NCBI RefSeq assembly: GCF_016598475.1
Contig: NZ_JAEMUX010000021.1
Location: 1 to 64,000, forward strand
Reading direction: 5' to 3'
Origin: Streptomyces adelaidensis
GTDB taxonomy: Bacteria; Actinomycetota; Actinomycetes; Streptomycetales; Streptomycetaceae
DNA: 64,000 nucleotides
Part shown: positions 43,977-51,844 of the stretch, piece by piece
How the letters are laid out: each line of letters begins with the position of its first letter
Numbering within the stretch: position 1 is the stretch's first letter
Position numbers and translations under genes: made by a program
Notes under the pieces: model-generated
Databases searched by the model: none
Told to the model about the DNA's origin: nothing
The model's input: the letters and a program-made list of their open reading frames with translations, nothing else

Positions 43977-44984
43977 ATGACAGTCGCCATCGACCGAGCG
44001 ACCGGCAAGCGCCGAGGTGAACCGGACGGGCGTCGCCCGGGCCCGCTGACCCGTCTGAGGCAGACGTACCAGCGGTACTGGTACGCGTACGCGATGATCG
44101 CCCCGGTGATCGTCGTGCTCGGCGTCCTCGTGGTGTATCCGCTGGTGCGCGGCTTCTACCTCACCCTCACCAACGCCAACAGCCTCAACTCGGCGCGCAC
44201 GATCGGCGTCAACCACATCGAGGCGACCTACGAGTTCATCGGCTTCGACAACTACGCCGACATCCTCTGGGGCCCCACCTCCTACGACCGCTTCTGGTCG
44301 CACTTCATCTGGACGATTCTCTGGACGGCGCTCTGCGTCACCCTGCACTACGTCATCGGCCTCGGCCTCGCGCTGCTGCTCAACCAGAAGCTGCGCGGCC
44401 GCACCTTCTACCGGCTGATCCTGGTCCTGCCGTGGGCGGTCCCCACCTTCGTCACCGTGTTCGGCTGGCGGTTCATGCTCGCCGACGGCGGAGTCATCAA
44501 CGCCGGCCTCGAAGCACTGCACCTGCCGACACCACTGTGGCTGGAGGACACCTTCTGGCAGCGGTTCGCCGCCATCATGGTCAACACCTGGTGCGGGGTG
44601 CCGTTCATGATGGTCTCGCTGCTCGGCGGCCTGCAGTCCATCGACTCCACGCTGTACGAGGCCGCCGAGATGGACGGCGCGACCGCCTGGCAGCGCTTGC
44701 GCCACGTCACCCTGCCGGGCCTGAGGCCGGTCAGCTCGACGGTCGTCCTGCTCGGCGTGATCTGGACGTTCAACCAGTTCGCCGTCATCTTCCTGCTGTT
44801 CGGCGACACGGCACCCGACGCGCAGATCCTCGTGACCTGGGCGTACTACCTCGGCTTCGGGCAGCAGCCGCGCGACTTCGCGCAGTCGGCGGCCTACGGC
44901 ATGCTGCTGCTCGCCATCCTGATCGTCTTCACCTCCGTCTACCGCCGCTGGCTGAACCGCGATGAGCAGCAGTTCGCGATCTGA
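43977..44984 (+). CDS. malF: Maltose ABC transporter permease MalF
   Basis: A 335-residue membrane protein with six to seven helices. The coupling EAA loop is LYEAAEMDGATAWQRLRHVTLPGLRPV near residue 222, preceded by MMVSLLGGLQSI. It forms the channel with MalG for MalE-bound maltodextrins. No ATPase gene is present in the operon; in streptomycetes the shared ATPase MsiK encoded elsewhere usually serves. malG starts 13 bases after its stop. Confidence 0.94.
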   Translation: MTVAIDRATGKRRGEPDGRRPGPLTRLRQTYQRYWYAYAMIAPVIVVLGVLVVYPLVRGFYLTLTNANSLNSARTIGVNHIEATYEFIGFDNYADILWGPTSYDRFWSHFIWTILWTALCVTLHYVIGLGLALLLNQKLRGRTFYRLILVLPWAVPTFVTVFGWRFMLADGGVINAGLEALHLPTPLWLEDTFWQRFAAIMVNTWCGVPFMMVSLLGGLQSIDSTLYEAAEMDGATAWQRLRHVTLPGLRPVSSTVVLLGVIWTFNQFAVIFLLFGDTAPDAQILVTWAYYLGFGQQPRDFAQSAAYGMLLLAILIVFTSVYRRWLNRDEQQFAI

Positions 44985-44997
44985 GGCAGGAGCCCCC

Positions 44998-45909
44998 ATG
45001 AGCACCACGACCGTCAAGACCACGGCTCCCTCAGGCCCGCCGGTGGCACCGGGCGGCGCACCCCGCAGGGCCCGCCGCCGCGGCGAGAACAGCCCCGCCG
45101 GGGCCCTCGCCTCGCACGCGATCCTCATCGTGGCGAGCCTGGTCGCGCTCTTCCCGATCGCCTGGCTGGTCTTCCTCTCCCTCGGCCCGGACAAGGACGA
45201 CTACCTGCATCCCGGGCGCATCTTCGGCAAAATGACGCTCGACAACTACTCGTTCGTCCTCCAGGAGACGTCGTTCTTCGACTGGCTGGTCAGCACGCTC
45301 GTCGTGTCGCTCGGCACCACCGTCATCGGGGTGCTGATCGCCGCGACCACCGGCTACGCCGTCTCCCGCATGCGCTTTCCGGGCTACCGCAAGTTCATGT
45401 GGGTGCTCCTGGTCACGCAGATGTTCCCGGTAGCCGTACTGATGGTGCCGATGTACGAGATCCTTTCGGAACTGAGGCTCATCGACAGCTACCTCGGACT
45501 CATCCTCGTCTACTGCTCGACGGCCGTGCCGTACTGCGCCTGGCTGCTGAAGGGCTACTTCGACACGATCCCCTTCGAGATCGACGAGGCGGGACGCGTC
45601 GACGGGCTGACCCCCTTCGGCACGTTCGCGCGGCTGATCCTGCCGCTCGCCAAGCCGGGCCTGGCGGTCGCCGCGTTCTACAGCTTCATCACCGCGTTCG
45701 GGGAGGTCGCCTTCGCCTCGACGTTCATGCTGTCCGACACGAAGTACACCTTCGCGGTCGGCCTGCAGAGCTTCGTCAGCGAGCACGACGCCCAGCGCAA
45801 CCTGATGGCCGCCACCGCGGTACTGGTCGCGATCCCCGTCTCCGCGTTCTTCTACCTCGTGCAGCGGAATCTGGTGACCGGTCTGACGGCGGGCGGCACC
45901 AAAGGCTGA
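44998..45909 (+). CDS. malG: Maltose ABC transporter permease MalG
   Basis: A 303-residue permease with six helices and the EAA loop FEIDEAGRVDGLTPFGTFARLILPLAKPG near residue 195. Partner of MalF. The ATG at 44998 has GGAG upstream. The first 40 residues are a Pro/Ala/Arg-rich cytoplasmic leader. Two hairpins follow the stop before the alpha-glucosidase gene. Confidence 0.94.
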   Translation: MSTTTVKTTAPSGPPVAPGGAPRRARRRGENSPAGALASHAILIVASLVALFPIAWLVFLSLGPDKDDYLHPGRIFGKMTLDNYSFVLQETSFFDWLVSTLVVSLGTTVIGVLIAATTGYAVSRMRFPGYRKFMWVLLVTQMFPVAVLMVPMYEILSELRLIDSYLGLILVYCSTAVPYCAWLLKGYFDTIPFEIDEAGRVDGLTPFGTFARLILPLAKPGLAVAAFYSFITAFGEVAFASTFMLSDTKYTFAVGLQSFVSEHDAQRNLMAATAVLVAIPVSAFFYLVQRNLVTGLTAGGTKG

Positions 45910-45942
45910 TGCCCTCGGCCCTGCTGTCAGGACCTCTCGACT

Positions 45943-45964
45943 CCCGTACGCCTCGTCGTACGGG
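45943..45964 (+). terminator. Small hairpin after malG
   Basis: CCCGTACG at 45943-45950 pairs perfectly with CGTACGGG at 45957-45964. It directly precedes the larger hairpin at 45966-46009. Confidence 0.6.
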
Positions 45965-45965
45965 T

Positions 45966-46009
45966 GGCGGCCGCGGTGACCATCCGACCCCGCTGTCACC
46001 GCGGCCGCC
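45966..46009 (+). terminator. Strong stem-loop between malG and the alpha-glucosidase gene
   Basis: GGCGGCCGCGGTGAC at 45966-45980 pairs perfectly over 15 bp with GTCACCGCGGCCGCC at 45995-46009, loop 14. It lies 34-77 bases past malEFG and should end or attenuate the transcript before the glucosidase gene. Confidence 0.8.
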
Positions 46010-46085
46010 TCGTCAACCAGACCTGAGACGTTTTTCGGAACCGAGACGTTTGATGCCCCCAACTCCTTTACGTACCAAGGACGTC

Positions 46086-47753
46086 ATGACCCAGCACTCC
46101 TCCACCGGCCCGGCCGACAACTCCGCGCTCGCCACCGTCGCCTCCCGTCGCGACTGGTGGCGCGACGCGGTGATCTACCAGGTCTATCCGCGCAGCTTCG
46201 CCGACAGCAACGGCGACGGCATGGGCGACCTGGAGGGCGTACGTTCCCGACTCCCGTACCTGCGCGACCTCGGCATCGACGCCGTGTGGCTCAGCCCCTT
46301 CTACGCCTCCCCGCAGGCCGACGCCGGCTACGACGTCGCCGACTACCGCGCCGTCGACCCCATGTTCGGCAACCTCCTCGACGCCGACGCGTTGATCCGC
46401 GACGCCCACGACCTGGGCCTGCGCATCATCGTCGACCTGGTCCCGAACCACTCCTCCGACCAGCACGAGTGGTTCAAGCGGGCGGTGGCGGAGGGCCCGG
46501 GCTCCCCGCTGCGCGACCGCTACCACTTCCGCCCAGGCAAGGGTGCGAACGGCGAACTCCCCCCGAACGACTGGGAGTCCATCTTCGGCGGCCCGGCGTG
46601 GACCCAGGTCGAGGACGGCGAGTGGTACCTGCACCTCTTCGCGCCGGAGCAGCCCGACTTCAACTGGGAGCACCCGGCGGTCGGCGACGAGTTCCGCTCC
46701 GTCCTGCGCTTCTGGCTCGACATGGGCGTCGACGGCTTCCGCATCGACGTCGCCCACGGCCTGGTGAAGGCGGACGGCCTCCCCGACCTTGGATCCCACG
46801 AACAGCTGAAGCTGCTGGGCAACGATGTCATGCCGTTCTTCGACCAGGACGGCGTACACGCGATCTACCGCGAATGGCGTCTCGTCCTCGACGAGTACGC
46901 GGGCGACCGCATCTTCGTGGCGGAGGCGTGGACCCCGACGGTCGAACGCACGGCGAACTACGTCCGCCCGGACGAACTGCACCAGGCCTTCAACTTCCAG
47001 TACCTGGGCACGGACTGGGACGCGGCGGAGCTGCGCGTCGTCATCGACCGCACCCTGGACGCCATGCGCCCGGTGGGCGCCCCCGCCACCTGGGTCCTGT
47101 CCAACCACGACGTGACCCGCCACGCGACCCGCTTCGCGAACGAGCCGGGCCTCGGCACGCAGATCCGCCTGGCGGGCGACCGTGAACTGGGACTGCGCCG
47201 CGCCCGCGCCGCCTCCCTGCTGATGCTGGCGCTGCCGGGCTCGGCGTACGTCTACCAGGGCGAGGAACTCGGCCTCCCGGACGTCGTGGACCTCCCCGAC
47301 GAGGTCCGCCAGGACCCCGCCTACTTCCGAGGCGCCGGCCAGGACGGCTTCCGCGACGGCTGCCGGGTCCCGATCCCGTGGACACGCGAGGGCTCCTCGT
47401 ACGGCTTCGGGGCCGGCGGCTCCTGGCTGCCGCAGCCGGCGGAATGGGGCGAGCTGAGCATCGAGGCCCAGACGGGGGCCGCCGGCTCGACTCTGGAGCT
47501 GTACCGCACCGCCCTGTCCGTGCGGCGGGAGGAGGCCGGCCTGGGCGCGGGCGACTCGGTCGACTGGCTGAAGGCCCCTGAGGGCGTCCTCGCCTTCCGG
47601 CGGGGGGAGTTCGTGTGCGTCACGAACACCACGGGGGAGGCGGTCACCGTCCCGGCGTACGGGCGGGTGCTGGTCGCCAGCGGGGAGGTCACCGTGGCGG
47701 AGGGGGAGGCGAAGGTGCCGGGGGACACGACGGTCTGGTGGACGACCGCCTGA
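46086..47753 (+). CDS. GH13 alpha-glucosidase
   Basis: A 555-residue intracellular glycoside hydrolase with no signal peptide. The four GH13 regions are present: VDLVPNHSS near residue 120, GFRIDVAHG near residue 220 (nucleophile Asp), FVAEAW near residue 280 (acid/base Glu) and VLSNHDVTRH near residue 340. The start of the barrel, WWRDAVIYQVYPRSFADSNGDGMGDLEG, is that of oligo-1,6-glucosidase/alpha-glucosidase enzymes. It should cleave imported maltose and maltodextrins to glucose. Its position after malEFG supports this. Confidence 0.94.
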   Translation: MTQHSSTGPADNSALATVASRRDWWRDAVIYQVYPRSFADSNGDGMGDLEGVRSRLPYLRDLGIDAVWLSPFYASPQADAGYDVADYRAVDPMFGNLLDADALIRDAHDLGLRIIVDLVPNHSSDQHEWFKRAVAEGPGSPLRDRYHFRPGKGANGELPPNDWESIFGGPAWTQVEDGEWYLHLFAPEQPDFNWEHPAVGDEFRSVLRFWLDMGVDGFRIDVAHGLVKADGLPDLGSHEQLKLLGNDVMPFFDQDGVHAIYREWRLVLDEYAGDRIFVAEAWTPTVERTANYVRPDELHQAFNFQYLGTDWDAAELRVVIDRTLDAMRPVGAPATWVLSNHDVTRHATRFANEPGLGTQIRLAGDRELGLRRARAASLLMLALPGSAYVYQGEELGLPDVVDLPDEVRQDPAYFRGAGQDGFRDGCRVPIPWTREGSSYGFGAGGSWLPQPAEWGELSIEAQTGAAGSTLELYRTALSVRREEAGLGAGDSVDWLKAPEGVLAFRRGEFVCVTNTTGEAVTVPAYGRVLVASGEVTVAEGEAKVPGDTTVWWTTA

Positions 47754-47798
47754 GGATCTGCAAGGCGGTCCTCGCAGGCACGTGTGATCGAACCTTCA

Positions 47799-47829
47799 GG
47801 GCTCGCCGCCCGGTCCGGACGGCGAGCCC
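47799..47829 (+). terminator. Terminator after the maltose gene set
   Basis: GGGCTCGCCG at 47799-47808 pairs perfectly with CGGCGAGCCC at 47820-47829 and is followed by TCTCAT. It marks the boundary between the core maltose region and the biosynthetic gene cluster. Confidence 0.75.
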
Positions 47830-48086
47830 TCTCATGCGCGAAGGGCACGCCCCCACGCTCCCCGAAGGACGGCGCCGCCGAAAAACCCATCCATTCACGT
47901 GGGTTGCCGTCACCGCCGTGAAGTGACCAAGGTGCCGTAACAGGCCGAACCACGCTCGCGACGGGCCGTCGAGGGATACGCGGGCCCCGCCCCCGCGCGA
48001 ACAATGGCGCTGTGACCGATCCCGCCGCCGCCATGACACCGCCCCTCGACCCGTCGGCGGCGCCACGCGGAGACGCCGGTGTCGCC

Positions 48087-48386
48087 GGGGGGGAAGTTCG
48101 GTGCGAAGCAGCAGGTGACGCCGACCTGCTCGGAGATCTCCGCGATCTCCGCGATCTCCGCGATCCGCCTCGGCGGAAGTTCCAGCACGATGCCGAGCCG
48201 TTCGAGGACATCGGCGGAACCGCACGCCGACGAGGCCGACCGGTTACCGTGCTTGACCACCAGGGCTCCGGCGCCCGCCGCGACGATCGCGGCCATGGTG
48301 GAGACATCGACCGTGTGCGCGCCGTCCCCGCCCGTACCGACGATGTCCACGGTGGGGCCCGCCACGTCGAGCGGCACGGCATGAGC
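48087..48386 (-). pseudogene. trpD: Anthranilate phosphoribosyltransferase (trpD) fragment
   Basis: About 100 residues match the middle of TrpD: HAVPLDVAGPTVDIVGTGG, the substrate-binding GTGGDGAHTV segment with DVSTMAAIVAAGAG, and KHGNRSASSACGSADVLERLG, then TCCFAPNFP, after which similarity stops abruptly. The N-terminal helical domain and the C-terminal half (about 240 of 340 residues) are missing, so it cannot be active. A 9-base unit (GATCTCCGC) is repeated within it at about 48137-48167, giving EIAEIAEI. The fragment lies in the 984-base gap between the maltose genes and the bisindole cluster. Confidence 0.8.
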
Positions 48387-48667
48387 CGCACCGCTCCGGT
48401 CCTCGCCCTTCGGCGAGCCTGCCCAGCCCGACGACGACCGGGCCGCGCTGTTCCCTGAACACACCGAGACCTTCCCTCGCGTACACGTCGTCCGCGCCGA
48501 GTCGCCGGCACGAAATCTCCTCAGCGGATTCGGCGGCCGGTTATTGGTACGCGGTCGGCCGAGCAGTGGGCTCCGGCCGGTAACCAGGCCCCTTTCGCCG
48601 TGTCGTCGCGGCCCACTGGTGACGGCCTCGCCTCGCGCCGAGCAGCTGGGATTCACTGTTCGGCGAC

Positions 48668-48690
48668 CCGGATCTCCGTAACGGAGCCGG
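48668..48690. promoter_or_regulatory. Small hairpin upstream of the DAHP-synthase-like gene
   Basis: CTCCG-TAA-CGGAG forms a stem, extended by flanking CCGG on both sides with a two-base bulge. It lies 48 bases before the ATG at 48738 in the leader of the first cluster gene. A regulatory role is possible but unproven. Confidence 0.35.
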
Positions 48691-48737
48691 AATCAGGCCG
48701 ACTTCGTTCTCATTTCAGGAAAGGCTGGAGGAATGCC

Positions 48738-50000
48738 ATGGACAAGAACTCTTCTCAGCAGCCGGAATGGCATGACACGACCACGTTGAATTCCGTACTG
48801 GAGACGCTTTCGGTGGCTCCGCCACTGCTCCTCGGGGCGGAATGCGATCGATTGCGCGGGCAGCTCGGGGAGGTGGCCCGAGGAGAGGCATTTCTGGTGC
48901 AGGGCGGTGACTACGTCGAGGCTTTCGCCGGTGCCACCGCCGACTCGATCCGAAGCAGGCTGAGGACATTGCTGCAGATGGCGGTCGTGCTCACCTATGG
49001 CGCCGCACTTCCGGTGGTCAAGGTCGGGCTCATGGCCGACCGGTTCGCCGAGCCCCGGTGCGGCCCGGCGGCACGCAACCCCGATCCCAGGCGGCTGCTC
49101 ACCCTGTACGAGAAGTCGGCAGCCACCCTGAATCTGGTCCGCGCGTTCGCCGAGGGCGGCGAGGCCGATCTCCGCCAGGCGCACGCCTGGAACCAGGGAT
49201 TCGTGCGGGAGTCGTCCTCGGGCTTCCGCTACGAGGTGCTGGCCGGGGAGATCGATCGGGCGCTCTCCTTCATGTCGGCATGCGGTGTCGACTTCCGGGA
49301 GGTGCGCCGCACCGAGATCTTCGCGAGCCACGAGGGCCTGCCGCTGGACTACGAAGCGGCGCTCACCCGAACCGATCCGTCGACCGGCCGCGTCCACGCC
49401 ACCAGCGGTCACCTGCTGTGGATCGGCGAACGGACCCGGCGACTCGACGGCCCCCACCTGGAGTTCTTCTCCCAGATCGCCAACCCCGTGGCGGTGAGGC
49501 TGGGCCCGTCCACCACCCCCGACGACGTTCTCGGCCAGGTGGAGAGCCTCGACCCGGACCGGGAGGCGGGCCGGCTCACCTTCGTGGTGGGGATGGGGGC
49601 TTCACGAGTGCGTGATCTGCTTCCGGCCCTGGTGGAGAAGGCCCTGGCCGAGGGGGTCCAGGTGGGCTGGGTGTGCGATCCCGTGCGGGGCAACACCTCC
49701 CCTGCTCCCGACGGGCGCAGGACCCGTGGCCTCGACGTCATTCTCGACGAGGTGCGCGGCTTCTTCGAGGTGCATCACTCGTTGGGCACACATCCGGGCG
49801 GTATCCATGTCGAGCTCACGGGGGACGACGTCACCGAACGCGTGGACGGTGACGACGTCGTCGTCGAGCGGCGGCACCAGCGGTACGAGACGGCCCACGA
49901 TCCGCGGCTCAACCGTTCCCACTCCCTCGAACTGGCCTTTCTCGTCGCCGAGATGCTCCGGGGCGGCGCGTCCGAGCCACCTCGGCCCGGCGGGGCGTGA
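48738..50000 (+). CDS. Class II DAHP synthase homologue with altered active site
   Basis: A 420-residue homologue of class II DAHP synthase, the first shikimate-pathway enzyme. Conserved parts are LLQMAVVLTYGAALPVVKV (residue 78), FMSACGVDF, IGERTR (residue 229), ANPVAVRLGP (residue 248), FFEVHHSLGTHPGGIHVELTGDDVTE (residue 342) and DPRLN (residue 388). But GGDC, with a metal-ligand Cys, reads GGDY59, and DPMHGNT, with the ligand His, reads DPVRGNT (Arg317); the PEP-site Lys is Arg254 and the Arg of the SRMG motif is Gly285. It is probably not a normal DAHP synthase. The ATG follows GGAGG. It opens the bisindole cluster. Confidence 0.85.
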   Translation: MDKNSSQQPEWHDTTTLNSVLETLSVAPPLLLGAECDRLRGQLGEVARGEAFLVQGGDYVEAFAGATADSIRSRLRTLLQMAVVLTYGAALPVVKVGLMADRFAEPRCGPAARNPDPRRLLTLYEKSAATLNLVRAFAEGGEADLRQAHAWNQGFVRESSSGFRYEVLAGEIDRALSFMSACGVDFREVRRTEIFASHEGLPLDYEAALTRTDPSTGRVHATSGHLLWIGERTRRLDGPHLEFFSQIANPVAVRLGPSTTPDDVLGQVESLDPDREAGRLTFVVGMGASRVRDLLPALVEKALAEGVQVGWVCDPVRGNTSPAPDGRRTRGLDVILDEVRGFFEVHHSLGTHPGGIHVELTGDDVTERVDGDDVVVERRHQRYETAHDPRLNRSHSLELAFLVAEMLRGGASEPPRPGGA

Positions 50001-50281
50001 GCCCGGTGGGCGCGGCATCGTATGCTCCCGCCCGCCGCCCCCACCCGGCCCGAGGCGCTCGCATCCCCCGATGTCATTGCCGGACACGTGGGGCATGACC
50101 CCACCCACCGCCGCCCGTGACCGCCCGAGCCCGCGCGGACGCGTGGTTTTCCGGCGGGCGCGTCCGAAGACAGCTGGATCTCACTAACGTTCCGGGAAGT
50201 TGGAAATCAGGCCATCACGATTCCCGTACGCGTTCTTATGACGCACGGGTCGATGGCCGAGTCTGTCCTCGGAGGGATTTT

Positions 50282-51820
50282 ATGCTGCAAAGTATTGTCG
50301 TCGTAGGTGGTGGCACTTCTGGGTGGATGACGGCATCGTATCTGAGTGCTGCGTTCGGCGATCGAATCTCGGTGACGCTGGTCGAATCAGCGCGGGTCGG
50401 GACGATCGGTGTCGGCGAGGCGACGTTCAGCACGGTGCGGCACTTCTTCGAATATCTGGGGCTGTCCGAGCGGGACTGGATGCCCGCCTGCAACGCCACG
50501 TACAAGCTCGGTATCCGATTCGAGAACTGGCGGGAACAGGGGCACCACTTCTACCATCCCTTCGAGCGGCAGCGGGTGGTGGACGGATTCAGCCTCACCG
50601 ACTGGTGGCTGCGCAAACCCGCGTCCGACCGTTTCGACAAGGACTGCTTCCTCATCGGGACGCTGTGCGACAACGAGAAGTCGCCCCGCTACCTCGACGG
50701 CTCGCTGTTCGAGAAGACGATCAGCGACAAGCAGCTCTACCGCACCACACTCGCGGAACAGAACACCCAGTTCCCCTACGCCTACCACTTCGACGCCAGC
50801 CTGCTGGCCGACTACCTGCGCGACTACGGGGTGGCACGCGGGGTCAAGCACGTGGTGGACGATGTCGTCGACGTCGCTCAGGACGAACGCGGCTGGATCA
50901 CCCACGTCACCACCCGCGACCAAGGCGACCTGACGGGCGACCTGTTCGTCGACTGCACGGGATTCCGAAGCCTGCTGATGGGCAAGGCGCTGGGCGAGCC
51001 GTTCGAGTCCTACAAGGACACCCTGCCCAATGACAGCGCCGTGGCACTGCGGGTACCGGTGGACATGGAGCGCCAGGGTCTGCGCCCCTGCACCACCGCC
51101 ACCGCCCAGGAGGCGGGCTGGATCTGGACGATCCCGCTGTTCGGCCGGGTCGGCACCGGCTATGTGTACTCCAGCGACTACACCACCCCGGAGAAGGCCG
51201 AGCGCACGCTTCGCGAGTTCGTCGGGCCCGCGGCGGAGGACCTGGATGCCAACCACATCCGGATGCGGATCGGCCGCAGCCGCCGGTCGTGGGTGAACAA
51301 CTGCGTCGCGGTCGGCCTCTCCAGTGGCTTCGTCGAACCGTTGGAGTCCACGGGCATCTTCTTCATCCAGCAGGCGATCGAGCAACTGGTCAAGCACTTC
51401 CCGGCCGCCGACTGGGAGGAGGGGCTGCGGGATTCCTACAACCAGGTCATCAACCGCTGCATGGACGGTGTCCGCGAGTTCCTGGTGCTGCACTACTACG
51501 CCGCAGCACGCTCGGACAACGACTACTGGCGCGACACCAAGACGCGCGAGCTCCCTGAGGGGCTCGCCGAGCGGATCAGCCGGTGGCGGACCAAGATGCC
51601 CGACTCCGAGTCGGTCTACCCGCACTACCACGGGTTCGAGCCCTACTCGTATGTGTGCATGCTCCTCGGGCTCGGCGGCATCCCGCTCAAGTCTCCGCCC
51701 GCGCTGGAACTGTTCGACGAGTCCTCGGCACAGCGGGAGTTCGCCATGGTGGCCGAGGAGGCCCGGAAACTGGAGCAGTCCTTGCCCACCCAGTACGAGT
51801 ACTTCGCCCAGTTCCACTAG
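50282..51820 (+). CDS. rebH: FAD-dependent tryptophan halogenase
   Basis: A 512-residue flavin halogenase. The FAD site is VVGGGTSGWMTASYLS at residue 6, the catalytic Lys is expected in NATYKLGIRFENW near residue 79, the family motif GWIWTIPLF (W-x-W-x-I-P) is near residue 279, and the active-site Glu is in FVEPLESTGIFF near residue 350. With FADH2, O2 and chloride it should chlorinate free tryptophan; the ring position cannot be read from sequence. GGAGGG precedes the ATG at 50282. It needs the flavin reductase encoded two genes on. Bases 50001-50281 upstream hold no gene I can support. Confidence 0.93.
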   Translation: MLQSIVVVGGGTSGWMTASYLSAAFGDRISVTLVESARVGTIGVGEATFSTVRHFFEYLGLSERDWMPACNATYKLGIRFENWREQGHHFYHPFERQRVVDGFSLTDWWLRKPASDRFDKDCFLIGTLCDNEKSPRYLDGSLFEKTISDKQLYRTTLAEQNTQFPYAYHFDASLLADYLRDYGVARGVKHVVDDVVDVAQDERGWITHVTTRDQGDLTGDLFVDCTGFRSLLMGKALGEPFESYKDTLPNDSAVALRVPVDMERQGLRPCTTATAQEAGWIWTIPLFGRVGTGYVYSSDYTTPEKAERTLREFVGPAAEDLDANHIRMRIGRSRRSWVNNCVAVGLSSGFVEPLESTGIFFIQQAIEQLVKHFPAADWEEGLRDSYNQVINRCMDGVREFLVLHYYAAARSDNDYWRDTKTRELPEGLAERISRWRTKMPDSESVYPHYHGFEPYSYVCMLLGLGGIPLKSPPALELFDESSAQREFAMVAEEARKLEQSLPTQYEYFAQFH

Positions 51821-51844
51821 ACGAGTCTGGGGAGCGAAGAGACG

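Noticed and set aside
48738..50000. A normal shikimate-pathway DAHP synthase supplying aromatic precursors
   Set aside because: The overall similarity suggests it, but two metal ligands and further PEP-site residues are replaced, so a plain supply role is not supported.
50117..50281. An N-terminal extension of the halogenase from the upstream ATG at 50117
   Set aside because: The extension has no family similarity, and a clear GGAGGG lies before the ATG at 50282 that gives the usual MLQSIVVVGGGTSGW start.
49985..50281. A tryptophan leader peptide or attenuator before the halogenase
   Set aside because: I looked for a short frame rich in Trp codons and a terminator/antiterminator pair and found neither.
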